The notes: a model not told the origin generated them from the letters alone. 64,000 nucleotides of DNA from Nonomuraea sp. MG754425 (GCF_021699195.1 NZ_SSXE01000013.1:19174-83173); one strand, 5' to 3'; shown: positions 21,518-30,041, numbered from the stretch's first letter. Numbers and translations: made by a program.

Positions 21518-22282
21518 TCAGCGGTGCAGGTCCCGGATGCCGGCGAGCAGGGATGCCGCCAGCTCCGGTAGGGAAACCAGAATATCCGGTAGCGAGGGGT
21601 CGGCTTGGTTGTAGGTCGCCTCCGAGCCGTCGATGCGGCTCGCGTGGGCCCCCGCGGCCAGCGCCACGGCGACCGGCGCGGCGGAATCCCACTCGTACTG
21701 ACCCCCGGCGTGTACGTACGCCTCCACCTCGCCGGTGAGCACGGCCGAGATCTTGGCCCCGGCCGAGCCGATCGGCACGAGGTCGGCCCCGACGAGGTAG
21801 GCCAGCTTCTGCACGAACTCGGGCGGCCTGGTGCGGCTGACCGCGATGCGGAAGCGGCCCTTCTCGTAGGAGGGCAGTTCGGGCGGCTCGGCGGTGGTCA
21901 GCGTACGGCCCTGGGCGGGCAGCGCCACGGCTCCCGCGCTCAGCCGGCCGCGCTCCCACAGCGCCACGTGCACCGCCCAGTCGGAGCGGCCCTCCTCGGA
22001 GAACTCCCGGGTGCCGTCGAGGGGATCGACGATCCAGACCCGCTCGGCCGTCAGCCTGCGGGGGTCGAGGCGCTCCTCGCGGGTGGCCTCCTCCGACAGC
22101 ACGCTGTCGCTGGGCCGCAACCGGCCGAGGGAGTCCATGAGGTAGACGTGGGAGGCGCGATCGCCTTCGGCCCGCAGCGCGGCGGGGTCGCCGAACCCCG
22201 TGCGCTCGCGGATCCGCAGCAGCCGCTCCCCCGCCTCGGTCGCCAGGTCGGCGGCGAGGGCGTGGTCGTCGCGAATCGTCAT
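21518..22282 (-). CDS. cysQ: 3'(2'),5'-bisphosphate nucleotidase (PAP phosphatase)
   Basis: 254 residues. Inositol-monophosphatase fold: EEATREERLDP for the first metal site, VWIVDPLDGTREFSEEGRSD for the second (WIVDPLDGTxxF motif), and a C-terminal GGQYEWDSAAPVAVALAAG, the family's W-D-A-A motif. It hydrolyses 3'-phosphoadenosine 5'-phosphate, the inhibitory by-product of sulfotransferases, to AMP. Its ATG overlaps the stop of the UndP-sugar transferase gene (TGATG), which ties it translationally to glycan synthesis. cysD starts 19 bases after its stop. Confidence 0.9.
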   Translation of the reverse strand: MTIRDDHALAADLATEAGERLLRIRERTGFGDPAALRAEGDRASHVYLMDSLGRLRPSDSVLSEEATREERLDPRRLTAERVWIVDPLDGTREFSEEGRSDWAVHVALWERGRLSAGAVALPAQGRTLTTAEPPELPSYEKGRFRIAVSRTRPPEFVQKLAYLVGADLVPIGSAGAKISAVLTGEVEAYVHAGGQYEWDSAAPVAVALAAGAHASRIDGSEATYNQADPSLPDILVSLPELAASLLAGIRDLHR

Positions 22283-23739
22283 CAATATGCTCCTTGCCCA
22301 CGGGCGACGGCCGACCAAGTCTTCCACAGGATCTGGAGGTCGAGGGTGAGGGACCAGTTCTCCACGTAACGCAGGTCTAGACGGACGGATTCCTCCCACG
22401 ATAGGTCAGATCTTCCACTGACCTGCCACAGCCCGGTCAGCCCGGGGCGTACGAGAAGGCGTCGGCGCACGTCGTCACCGTAGCGCGCCACCTCCTCCGG
22501 CAGCGGCGGCCGGGGGCCGACCAGCGACATGTGTCCCAGCACGACGTTGATGAGCTGCGGCAACTCGTCCAGCGAGTGCCGGCGCATCAGCGTGCCGAGC
22601 GGCGTGACCCGCGGATCGTTGCGGATCTTGAACAGCACCCCTTCGCGGTCGCTCACCAGCGTGATCTTCTGCTCCTCGGAACCGCGCCGCATCGTGCGGA
22701 ACTTCAGGATCGTGAACAGCCGCCCGTCCCGGCCCACCCTGGTCTGGCGGAAGAGCACGGGCCCGGGGCTGGTCGTCCGTACGGCCACCGCGAGCCCCGC
22801 CAGCACCGGCGCCAGCGCCACCAGCAGCGCGGCGGCCACGAGCCGGTCGAAGACGTTCTTGACGAGTTGCCTGGCCCCGCCCAGCTCGGGGTGCTCGACG
22901 TGCAGCAGCGGCATGCCGGCCACCGGCCTGATCGTGGTGCGCGGGCCCGCGACGTCCATCAGCGCGGGGGCCACGACCAGTTCGGTGTCGGTGCGCTCCA
23001 GCCGCCAGGCCAGCCGGCGCAGCGCCTGGCCGTCCATCTCGGGGCAGGCCAGCACGGCGACCGTGTCGGCCGCGCACTGCTCCACGACGATCGGCACGTC
23101 GCTGAGGTCGCCCGCGACCGGCACCTCCTCGACCCGCTGGCCGGGGTGCCCGCCGGGCAGGCAGGCGGCCACGACGTCCATGCCGTGGTGGCGCTCCCTG
23201 CGGAACAGCCGCACCAGCTCGGCAATCGAGGCCGCGTGGCCGACGGCGACCACCTTGCGCATGCACGCGCCCGCGGCCCGGCGGCGGTGCAGCGAGCGGC
23301 GCAGGGCGTACCTGAACACCAGGCTGCAGAGCGTGACCAGCGGCAGGGCCAGTACGACGTAACCCCGGGCGACGTCGGTCTTGGTGACGTAGGAGCCGAT
23401 CGCGGTCGCCGCGGTCAGCGCCACCCCGGCCTGCACGACCCGGCGGAACTCCTCGGAGCCGACGCCGAGCATGCGCGGCTCGTAGGCGCGGGCCAGCGCC
23501 ACCGCGCAACACCACACCACCGGCAGCGCCAGGCTGACCAGCAGGTACGGCAGCACGTAAGGCGTCAGCCCGCCGAACCTGACCGTGAACGCGGCCCCGG
23601 CCCCGATCCAGGCCCCGCACAGGTCGCCCAGCACGGCTCTCAGCCGGTAGGAGCCGACCCAGGAGGGCGTGCGCGGCCTGGCCCCCCAGCGGACGCTCTG
23701 ACCGGCCCAGACCACGGTCAAGAGCCCTTCACCGCGCAC
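22282..23739 (-). CDS. Polyprenyl-phosphate sugar-phosphate transferase (WbaP/GumD/ExoY-like)
   Basis: 485 residues. Four to five N-terminal membrane segments, a Rossmann-like middle region (ACMRKVVAVGHAASIAELVR), and a C-terminal bacterial sugar transferase domain: TTSPGPVLFRQTRVGRDG, FTILKFRTMRRG, HMSLVGPRPPLPEEV and RPGLTGLWQVSGRSDLSWEE. It starts repeat-unit synthesis by moving a hexose-1-phosphate to undecaprenyl phosphate. Start: GTG 23739, with GGAGG six bases upstream; a four-codon out-of-frame ATG mini-frame overlaps this start. It heads the minus-strand glycan/PAPS operon, 94 bases after the pth stop. Confidence 0.92.
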   Translation of the reverse strand: MRGEGLLTVVWAGQSVRWGARPRTPSWVGSYRLRAVLGDLCGAWIGAGAAFTVRFGGLTPYVLPYLLVSLALPVVWCCAVALARAYEPRMLGVGSEEFRRVVQAGVALTAATAIGSYVTKTDVARGYVVLALPLVTLCSLVFRYALRRSLHRRRAAGACMRKVVAVGHAASIAELVRLFRRERHHGMDVVAACLPGGHPGQRVEEVPVAGDLSDVPIVVEQCAADTVAVLACPEMDGQALRRLAWRLERTDTELVVAPALMDVAGPRTTIRPVAGMPLLHVEHPELGGARQLVKNVFDRLVAAALLVALAPVLAGLAVAVRTTSPGPVLFRQTRVGRDGRLFTILKFRTMRRGSEEQKITLVSDREGVLFKIRNDPRVTPLGTLMRRHSLDELPQLINVVLGHMSLVGPRPPLPEEVARYGDDVRRRLLVRPGLTGLWQVSGRSDLSWEESVRLDLRYVENWSLTLDLQILWKTWSAVARGQGAY

Positions 23740-23833
23740 GCATTGCCTCCAGGTGTGACCACTCCTGAACGGACAGTCACCAGATCGTAGCCGCGTGACG
23801 GCCGCCGAACCGGCGAACGTCCCTATGCGGTGA

Positions 23834-24418
23834 TCAGCGAGGAGGGCCGGAAATGTGCAGATCGGCGCGGTGGAAGTCGTTCTGGGTGACCTCCAGGCCA
23901 CGGGCCATCAGCGACTCGACCACGTCGGCGGCCCGGTCCACGAGGAAGGGCAGGTCCTTGCGCTCCATGGTGGCGAAGTCGCGCAGCACGAACGAGGCCG
24001 CATCCATGCGGCCGGGCGGGCGGCCGATGCCGAAACGCACCCGCAGGTAGTCGCGGGTGCCGAGGACCTTGGTGATCGACTTGAGCCCGTTGTGGCCGTT
24101 GTCGCCGCCGCCGAGCTTGGCCCGCAGCGCGCCGTACGGCACGTCGAGCTCGTCGTGGACCACGATCAGCCGCTCGGGGCCGATCTTGTAGAAGTCGGAG
24201 AGCGCCTTGACGGGCCCTCCGGAGAGGTTCATGTACGTCAGGGGCTTGGCCAGGACGGCGGCGCTCGTCTCGCACACCTCGGCCCGGCTCTTGTGCGCCT
24301 TGAACCGCCCGCTCGCCCTGGCGGCCAGCTCGTCGAGCACCATGAAGCCCGCGTTGTGCCGGTTGCCGGCGTATTCGGCCCCCGGGTTGCCCAGTCCGGC
24401 GATCAGCCAGCGATCCAT
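23834..24418 (-). CDS. pth: Peptidyl-tRNA hydrolase
   Basis: 194 residues, the normal size. Family motifs are complete: [20 protein letters not shown] with catalytic His, [21 protein letters not shown] with the catalytic Asp, and [13 protein letters not shown]. It releases tRNA from peptidyl-tRNAs dropped by ribosomes. The ATG has AGGGGAA upstream. In the usual actinobacterial order it neighbours rplY on one side and mfd on the other; here the mfd side is displaced by the 18 kb glycan/sulfation block. Confidence 0.97.
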   Translation of the reverse strand: MDRWLIAGLGNPGAEYAGNRHNAGFMVLDELAARASGRFKAHKSRAEVCETSAAVLAKPLTYMNLSGGPVKALSDFYKIGPERLIVVHDELDVPYGALRAKLGGGDNGHNGLKSITKVLGTRDYLRVRFGIGRPPGRMDAASFVLRDFATMERKDLPFLVDRAADVVESLMARGLEVTQNDFHRADLHISGPPR

Positions 24419-24480
24419 GCGTTCCCCTAACAACCCTGACAGCCCCGGCAGCCTCCCGGCGGCCCGGCCCTTCACAGCGG

Positions 24481-24511
24481 AACGGGGCGGGCCGATTCCG
24501 GCCGCCCCGTT
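24481..24511 (-). terminator. Hairpin terminator after rplY
   Basis: AACGGGGCGGGCCG (24481-24494) pairs with CGGCCGCCCCGTT (24499-24511), leaving one unpaired G, around a four-base loop. It lies 17 bases past the rplY stop, before pth. There is no U-tract, as is common in high-GC actinomycetes. Confidence 0.65.
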
Positions 24512-24527
24512 CGCGAGTGGACGTCGC

Positions 24528-25139
24528 CTACTCGGCGGACGCCTCGGCGCTCTCGGCGGCCTCGGCGACCTCGCCCTCGGCAGCCTCCTCAGCGGGAGCC
24601 TCGACGGGCTTGCTGATGACTTGCAGCACCACGGCCTCGGGGTCGGCCACGAGCGTGGCGCCCTTCGGGAGCTGGAGCTGCGCGGCGGTGATCGCGGTGC
24701 CGACCTCCAGGCCCTCGACGTCGACCTCGACGCCGGTCGGGATGTGGGTGGCCTCGGCCTCCACGGCGACGGAGACGAGCTGCTGGTCGAGCAGGCCCTC
24801 GGAGTTGACATCGCCGACCGTGGTGACCGGGATCTCGACCGTGACCTTCTCACCGCGCTTGACCAGGAGCAGGTCGACGTGCTCGACGAAGCCCTTGATC
24901 GGGTCGCGCTGCACGCCCTTGGGCAGGGCGAGCTCGTCGACGTCGGTGCCCTTGAGGTGGATGAGCACGTTGGGGGTGCGCAGCGCGAGCAGCACCTCGT
25001 GACCCGGCAGGGTCAGGTGCTTGGGGTCGATGCCGTGCCCGTAGAGGACGGCGGGCACCTTGTCGTCGCGGCGGATCTTGCGAGCGGCGCCCTTGCCGAA
25101 CGTGGTGCGTGTTTCGGCGGCGATACGTACTTCGGACAC
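24528..25139 (-). CDS. rplY: 50S ribosomal protein L25 (Ctc/TL5 type)
   Basis: 203 residues. Starts [20 protein letters not shown] with [17 protein letters not shown], the L25 RNA-binding domain, followed by the TL5-type C-terminal beta domain ([20 protein letters not shown]) and a 30-residue Ala/Glu tail. It binds 5S rRNA in the central protuberance; the longer form is also called general stress protein Ctc. It sits between prs (97-base gap) and pth on the same strand. Confidence 0.95.
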   Translation of the reverse strand: MSEVRIAAETRTTFGKGAARKIRRDDKVPAVLYGHGIDPKHLTLPGHEVLLALRTPNVLIHLKGTDVDELALPKGVQRDPIKGFVEHVDLLLVKRGEKVTVEIPVTTVGDVNSEGLLDQQLVSVAVEAEATHIPTGVEVDVEGLEVGTAITAAQLQLPKGATLVADPEAVVLQVISKPVEAPAEEAAEGEVAEAAESAEASAE

Positions 25140-25236
25140 GACATCTCCTAGGGATGCGGTAGACGGATCTTCGTGCGCTCTCCCTCATCCGCCCTAGCGG
25201 GAGGCGTTACGAGCGCAACCCTGACATCCTAACGGC

Positions 25237-26214
25237 TCAGGTGTCGCCCTCGAACAGGCTCGTGACCGAGCCGTCCTGGAAGATCTCCGTGATGGCGCGT
25301 GCGATGAGCGGCGCGATCGACAGCACGGTGAGCTTGTCGAACCTGGCGCTCTCCGGCAGCGGCAGCGTGTTGGTGACGATGACCTCGGAGATCCTGGAGT
25401 TCTTCAGGCGATCGACGGCGGGGTCGGAGAAGACCGCGTGGGTGGCGGCCACGATGACGTTGGTCGCGCCCTGCTCGTAGAGGGCGTCGCTGGCCTTGCA
25501 GATCGTGCCCGCGGTGTCGATCATGTCGTCGATCAGCACACAGGTGCGCCCGCGTACCTTGCCGACGACCTCGCTGACCTTCACCGAGTTGGCCACGTCG
25601 AGGTCGCGGCGCTTGTGGATGAACGCCAGCGGCGTGCCGAGCGTGTCGGCCCAGCGCTCCGACAGCCGCACGCGCCCGGTGTCGGGCGAGACGACGGTGG
25701 TGTGCTCCAGGTCGAGCTTGTTCTTGAGGTAGCTCTCCAGGACCGGCATGGCGAACAGGTGGTCGACCGGGCCGTCGAAGAAGCCCTGGATCTGCGAGGT
25801 GTGCAGGTCGATCGACATCAGCCGGTCGGCGCCCGCGGTCTTGAACATGTCGGCGATGAGCCGGGCCGTGATCGGCTCGCGTCCGCGGCCCTTCTTGTCC
25901 TGCCTGGCGTAGCCGTAGAACGGCATGACCACGGTGATGCGCTTGGCGGAGGCCCGCTTGAGCGCGTCGACCATGATGAGCTGCTCCATGATCCACTTGT
26001 TGATGGGCCCGGTGTGGCTCTGGATGACGAAGGCGTCACAGCCGCGTACGGACTCCAGGTAGCGGGCGTAGATCTCGCCGTTGGCGAAGTCGATGAGTTT
26101 GGTGGGGGTAAGGGAGACGCCGACATGCTCGGCGACCTCCTCGGCCAGCTCCGGGTGGGCTCGCCCGGAGAAGAGCATGAGGTTCTTCTCTCCGGGCTGC
26201 TTGATGCTGGTCAT
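25237..26214 (-). CDS. prs: Ribose-phosphate pyrophosphokinase (PRPP synthetase)
   Basis: 325 residues. Begins MTSIKQPGEKNLMLFSGRAH; has the ATP loop region YARQDKKGRGREPITARL, SIDLHTSQIQGFFDGPVDHL, the IHKRRD flap, and the PRPP-binding VLIDDMIDTAGTI. It makes PRPP from ribose-5-phosphate and ATP for nucleotide, His and Trp synthesis. ATG 26214 overlaps the glmU stop (ATGA), so glmU-prs is a coupled operon. Confidence 0.97.
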   Translation of the reverse strand: MTSIKQPGEKNLMLFSGRAHPELAEEVAEHVGVSLTPTKLIDFANGEIYARYLESVRGCDAFVIQSHTGPINKWIMEQLIMVDALKRASAKRITVVMPFYGYARQDKKGRGREPITARLIADMFKTAGADRLMSIDLHTSQIQGFFDGPVDHLFAMPVLESYLKNKLDLEHTTVVSPDTGRVRLSERWADTLGTPLAFIHKRRDLDVANSVKVSEVVGKVRGRTCVLIDDMIDTAGTICKASDALYEQGATNVIVAATHAVFSDPAVDRLKNSRISEVIVTNTLPLPESARFDKLTVLSIAPLIARAITEIFQDGSVTSLFEGDT

Positions 26215-27662
26215 GACTTTTTCTCCCGCTGTTCTTGCTCGTCGAGCGCCCGCTGCGCGGCCGCGGCCGACTTCGTCCCCGCGCGCCGGCGCACGACCCA
26301 TTTCTCGATGTTGCGCTGTCGCGCTCGTGCCACGCCGATGGCGCCGGGGGGGACGTCGTCGGTGATGGTCGAGCCCGCGGCCGTGTAGGCGCCGTCGTTG
26401 ACCGTCAGGGGGGCCACGAGCATGGTGTCGCAGCCGACGAACGCGCCGTCACGCACGGTGGTGTGGTGCTTGTTGACCCCGTCGTAGTTGACGAAGACCG
26501 TGGAGGCGCCGATGTTCACGTCCTCGCCGATGGTGGCGTCACCGGCGTAGGTCAGGTGCGGCACCTTGGAGCGCTGGCCGACCTTGGTGTTCTTCATCTC
26601 GACGAATGTCCCGGCCTTGGACCTGCGGCCGAGTACGGTGCCGGGCCGCAGGTAGGCGTACGGGCCGACGTTGGCCTCGGGGCCGATCTCGGCGTGGTCG
26701 GCGACGGCGTTGCGGACCACGGCGCCCTCGCCGACGAAGGTGTCGGTGAGCGTGGTGGCCGGGCCGACCTCGGCGCCGGACTCGACGACGGTGGCGCCGT
26801 GGAGCTGGGTGCCGGGGTGGACGACGGCGTCGGGCCCGATCCGGACGTCGACGTCGATCCAGGTGGTGGCCGGGTCGACGACGGTGACGCCGGCGCGCAT
26901 GTGCCGCTCCAGCAGGCGCTGGTTGAGCACCTTGCGGGCGGCGGCGAGCTGGACGCGGTCGTTGACGCCCTCGACCTCGACGAAGTCGCCGGCCACGCAC
27001 GCGCCGACCCGGTGGCCGTCGCGGCGCAGGATGGCCAGGACGTCGGTGAGGTACTCCTCGCCCTGGGCGTTGTCGGTGGACACGCGCTTGACGGCGTCGG
27101 CGAGGAGCGCGCCGTCGAAGGCGTAGATGCCGGAGTTCATCTCCTTGATGGCGCGCTGCCCGGGAGTGGCGTCCTTCTCCTCGACGATCTCCAGGACGGC
27201 GCCCGCGTCGTCGCGGATGATCCGGCCGTACCCGGTCGGGTCGGGCACCTCGGCGGTGAGCACGGTGACCGCGTTGCCCTCGGTGGCGTGCCGTTCGAGC
27301 AGGTCGGTCAGGGTCTGGGTGCGTAGGAGGGGCACGTCGCCGTAGGTGACAAGGACGGTGCCGGAGATGGTGCCGACCTCTTCGAGGACGGTCCGCACGG
27401 CGTGACCGGTGCCGCGCTGCTCGTGCTGGACGACGGCGCGCGCGTCGGGGCTGGTGTCGGCCAGGTGGCCGGCGACCCGTTCGAGCGCGTGCCCGACGAC
27501 GACGATGAGCTGCTCGGGACCGAGGTCGCGGGCGGCGGCGAGCATGTGGTCGACCAGCGCGCGGCCGCACACCTCATGCAGGACTTTCGGAGTCTGGCTC
27601 TTCATCCGGGTGCCCTCGCCGGCGGCGAGGACGATCACGGCTGCCGGGCGCGGCACACTCAC
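26211..27662 (-). CDS. glmU: Bifunctional GlmU (GlcN-1-P acetyltransferase / UDP-GlcNAc pyrophosphorylase)
   Basis: 483 residues. The N-terminal uridyltransferase has VLAAGEGTRMKSQTPKVLHE and VTYGDVPLL; the C-terminal half is a left-handed beta-helix acetyltransferase with VGPYAYLRPGTVLGRRSKAG, KNTKVGQRSKVPHLTYAGDA and NYDGVNKHHT. The last about 30 residues are charged and variable. It makes UDP-GlcNAc for peptidoglycan and other glycans. The GTG start is uncertain by two codons (GTGAGTGTG). Confidence 0.96.
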   Translation of the reverse strand: MSVPRPAAVIVLAAGEGTRMKSQTPKVLHEVCGRALVDHMLAAARDLGPEQLIVVVGHALERVAGHLADTSPDARAVVQHEQRGTGHAVRTVLEEVGTISGTVLVTYGDVPLLRTQTLTDLLERHATEGNAVTVLTAEVPDPTGYGRIIRDDAGAVLEIVEEKDATPGQRAIKEMNSGIYAFDGALLADAVKRVSTDNAQGEEYLTDVLAILRRDGHRVGACVAGDFVEVEGVNDRVQLAAARKVLNQRLLERHMRAGVTVVDPATTWIDVDVRIGPDAVVHPGTQLHGATVVESGAEVGPATTLTDTFVGEGAVVRNAVADHAEIGPEANVGPYAYLRPGTVLGRRSKAGTFVEMKNTKVGQRSKVPHLTYAGDATIGEDVNIGASTVFVNYDGVNKHHTTVRDGAFVGCDTMLVAPLTVNDGAYTAAGSTITDDVPPGAIGVARARQRNIEKWVVRRRAGTKSAAAAQRALDEQEQREKKS

Positions 27663-27771
27663 GGGTTGAGGCTCCCTGTGACTGGACGGATCGGGCTTGG
27701 TACGTCTGCTCAGGGCATTCGGTACGTCAACCGCACCGCTACCCTCCCGACACCGTGAGGATACCTGGCTT

Positions 27772-27794
27772 GCCCCAGAACATTCTCTTGGGGC
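27772..27794 (-). terminator. Hairpin just after tRNA-Gln
   Basis: GCCCCAGA and TCTTGGGGC pair with one unpaired base around a 6-base loop, starting 13 bases past the tRNA 3' end in its direction of transcription. It has no U-tract; it may end the tRNA transcript. Confidence 0.45.
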
Positions 27795-27806
27795 GTGCCT
27801 TCAAGG

Positions 27807-27878
27807 CTCCCGGAAGAGGACTCGAACCCCTACAAAGTGGACCAAAACCACTTGTCCTGCCGATTAGACGATCCGGGA
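27807..27878 (-). tRNA. tRNA-Gln, anticodon TTG
   Basis: 72 bases, a full cloverleaf. The acceptor stem is TCCCGGA with TCCGGGA, discriminator G; the anticodon arm is GTGG-TTTTGGT-CCAC, giving anticodon TTG (positions 27843-27845); the T-loop is GTTCGAGTC. CCA is not encoded. The gene stands alone between glmU and the desaturase. The rest of the gap (27663-27806 and 27879-28060) shows no credible gene. Confidence 0.97.
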
Positions 27879-28073
27879 CAGATCGGACGCGTGATGTCCG
27901 ACACCCCCTACGATACCGACCCCGCACAGGCGCGCGCGCCCGGATTACCGCTCCCGCCACGCCGGAACGCCGCTGGACTTAACAGACCGCCCGAAACGGC
28001 GCAAGACACGAAACCCACTCACCTCGCCCCACCTCACGTCACCTTCGGCACATTCCGATCTTAGGTCTTCCTT

Positions 28074-28106
28074 ACTTACGCTGGCGTAGGTTACGGTTGC
28101 GTAGCC
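28074..28106 (+). promoter_or_regulatory. Tandem operator-like repeats upstream of the desaturase gene
   Basis: Two adjacent 15-base units, TTACGCTGGCGTAGG (28076-28090) and TTACGGTTGCGTAGC (28091-28105), match at 12 of 15 bases. Each is itself palindromic: ACTTACGC-TG-GCGTAGGT for the first (7 of 8 pairs) and GGTTACG-GTTG-CGTAGCC for the second (6 of 7). They lie 39-71 bases before the start codon. The TetR regulator encoded just downstream of the desaturase is the obvious candidate binder. Confidence 0.6.
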
Positions 28107-28144
28107 CGGACATTCAATCTCATACATGCCGTTGGAGGTCGCCG

Positions 28145-29083
28145 ATGACCGTTATCGCCGAGCGCTCGTCACCCACCCCGAAGCCCGAGTTCGAAGCCGA
28201 ACCGAAGTCAAAGTCCGAAATTGTCATCTTCGGCCTGGTCGTCGGGCTGCCCCTGGTCGCCATCGCGGCGGCCGTGCCGTTGGCGTGGGGCTGGGGGCTC
28301 GGCTGGACGGACATCGCCATCGCCTTCGTCTTCTACGTGATCACGGGCCTGGGCGTCACCGTGGGCCTGCACCGCTACTTCACGCACGGCTCGTTCAAGG
28401 CCAAGCGCCCGATGAAGATCGCGCTGGGCATCGCGGGCAGCCTGTCCCTGGAGATGTCCGTGCTGGACTGGGTGGCCACCCACCGCAAGCACCACAAGTT
28501 CTCCGACAAGGAGGGCGACCCGCACTCGCCGTGGCGCTTCGGCCCCGGCTTCAAGAACATGGCCAAGGGCCTGCTCTACGCCCACATGGGCTGGCTGTTC
28601 GAGAGCGAGCGCACCAACAGGGAGAAGTACGCCCCCGACCTGTCCCAGGACCAGGACATCGTCAAGCTGCACAAATGGTTCAGCGCGCTCGCGCTCACCT
28701 CGATCCTGCTGCCCGGCGTGCTGGGCCTGCTGCTCACCTGGTCCTGGCAGGGCGGGCTGACCGCACTGTTCTGGGGCTCGCTCGTCCGCATCGGGCTGCT
28801 GCACCACGTGACCTGGTCCATCAACTCGATCTGCCACGTCTTCGGCGAGGAGGACTTCCAGGTCCGCGACAAATCGCGCAACGTGTGGTGGCTGGCCATC
28901 CCGTCCTTCGGCGAGTCGTGGCACAACCTGCACCACTCCGACCCGACCTGCGCCCGGCACGGCGCGCTCAAGGGCCAGATCGACCTGAGCGCCGGCCTGA
29001 TCCGGATCTTCGAGAAGCTCGGCTGGGTGTACGACGTCCGCTGGCCGACGCCGGAACGCCTGGCGGCGAAGCGCATTGCCTAG
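28145..29083 (+). CDS. Membrane fatty acyl (delta-9 type) desaturase
   Basis: 312 residues. Three His boxes bind the di-iron centre: HRYFTH (about residue 76), HRKHH (about 113) and HNLHH (about 260). Four hydrophobic segments are arranged as in stearoyl-CoA desaturases, and the C-terminus is cytoplasmic. It inserts a cis double bond in saturated acyl chains, using O2 and an electron donor not encoded here; this type resembles mycobacterial DesA3. ATG 28145 has GGAGG seven bases upstream. The tandem repeats ahead of it suggest repression by the TetR protein that follows. Confidence 0.93.
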   Translation: MTVIAERSSPTPKPEFEAEPKSKSEIVIFGLVVGLPLVAIAAAVPLAWGWGLGWTDIAIAFVFYVITGLGVTVGLHRYFTHGSFKAKRPMKIALGIAGSLSLEMSVLDWVATHRKHHKFSDKEGDPHSPWRFGPGFKNMAKGLLYAHMGWLFESERTNREKYAPDLSQDQDIVKLHKWFSALALTSILLPGVLGLLLTWSWQGGLTALFWGSLVRIGLLHHVTWSINSICHVFGEEDFQVRDKSRNVWWLAIPSFGESWHNLHHSDPTCARHGALKGQIDLSAGLIRIFEKLGWVYDVRWPTPERLAAKRIA

Positions 29084-29126
29084 CGGCGATCAGCCGGTGA
29101 GCGGTAGCGGGTTAACGACCGTCATT

Positions 29127-30041
29127 ATGGAAACCGTGACCGAACCCCGATCTCGCAGGCGCATGTCCGGTAGCGAGCGAAGAGAGCAGTTGATCCACAT
29201 CAGCCGCACCCTCTTCGCGGAGAAGGGGTTCGACGGGACCTCTATCGAGGAGATCGCCGCCACCGCGCAGGTGTCGAAACCCGTGGTCTACGAGCATTTC
29301 GGCGGCAAGGAGGGCGTCTACGCGGTGGTCGTCGACCGCGAGATGCAGAAGCTGCTCGGCATGATCACCGAAGGGCTGTCCGCCTCCCACTCCCTGGTCA
29401 AGCTGGAGCGGGCCGCGCTGGCCCTGCTCCGCTACATCGAGGAGAGCAGCGAGGGCTTCCGCATCCTGGTCCGCGACTCGCACGCCGCCTCGGGCACCGG
29501 CAGCTTCGCCAGCCTGATCAGCGAGATCGCCAGCCAGGTCGAGGACGTGCTGGCCGACGAGTTCGCGGGCCGCGGCTACGACCCCAAGCTGGCGCCGATG
29601 TACGCCCAGATGCTGGTGGGCATGGTCGCGCTGACCGGCCAGTGGTGGCTCGACGTGCGCAAGCCGGGCCGCGAGGAGGTCGCCGCCCACCTGGTCAACC
29701 TGGCCTGGAACGGCCTGACCGGGCTCAACCCCAACCCGGCGATCACCGTCACCAGCCGGGGCCACGCGCCGCCGGTCAAACCGCCGCAGCAGCGTCCGGC
29801 CAGCGAGAAGGAGTTGCGCGAGCTGGAGAAGGCCCGCGAGAAGGAGATCAAGGAGGCGGAGAAGGTCCGCCAGCGGGAGCTCAAAGAAGCGGAAAAGGCC
29901 CGGGTGCGCGAGCTGAAGGAGCGCGAGCGGCTGCTGAAGGAGGCGGAGAAGGCCCGTGAGCGCGAGGAGAAGATCCGCCAGCGGGAGGTCCGGCTGGCCG
30001 AGCGGACCGCGCGTCTCGAACAGGTAGATCATCCGGATTGA
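29127..30041 (+). CDS. TetR-family regulator with a charged coiled-coil tail
   Basis: 304 residues. The N-terminal HTH is clear: GSERREQLIHISRTLFAEKG, then GTSIEEIAATAQVSKPVVYE HF and GGKEGVYAVV. The ligand domain follows to about residue 205. The last about 75 residues (after KPPQQRPASEK) are a Glu/Lys/Arg-rich helix with repeated KEAEKARE-type heptads, unusual for TetR proteins and probably a coiled coil. Start ATG 29127; ATG 29163 is possible. Gene context and the repeats ahead of the desaturase suggest control of membrane fatty acid unsaturation. Confidence 0.88.
   Translation: METVTEPRSRRRMSGSERREQLIHISRTLFAEKGFDGTSIEEIAATAQVSKPVVYEHFGGKEGVYAVVVDREMQKLLGMITEGLSASHSLVKLERAALALLRYIEESSEGFRILVRDSHAASGTGSFASLISEIASQVEDVLADEFAGRGYDPKLAPMYAQMLVGMVALTGQWWLDVRKPGREEVAAHLVNLAWNGLTGLNPNPAITVTSRGHAPPVKPPQQRPASEKELRELEKAREKEIKEAEKVRQRELKEAEKARVRELKERERLLKEAEKAREREEKIRQREVRLAERTARLEQVDHPD

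Noticed and set aside
19319..22282. cysD-cysN-cysQ as an ordinary assimilatory sulfate reduction operon
   Set aside because: No PAPS/APS reductase, sulfite reductase or sulfate permease gene is present in the window, while sulfotransferases and glycan genes directly follow and precede. A separate assimilation locus elsewhere cannot be excluded.
23729..23743. Four-codon ATG frame overlapping the start of the UndP-sugar transferase gene
   Set aside because: It sits only two bases from the GGAGG site, too close for initiation; the GTG six bases away fits better. Not reported as a leader peptide.
27945..28127. Short minus-strand frame in the tRNA-desaturase gap
   Set aside because: No ribosome site, no recognisable features, and it overlaps the tandem operator repeats.
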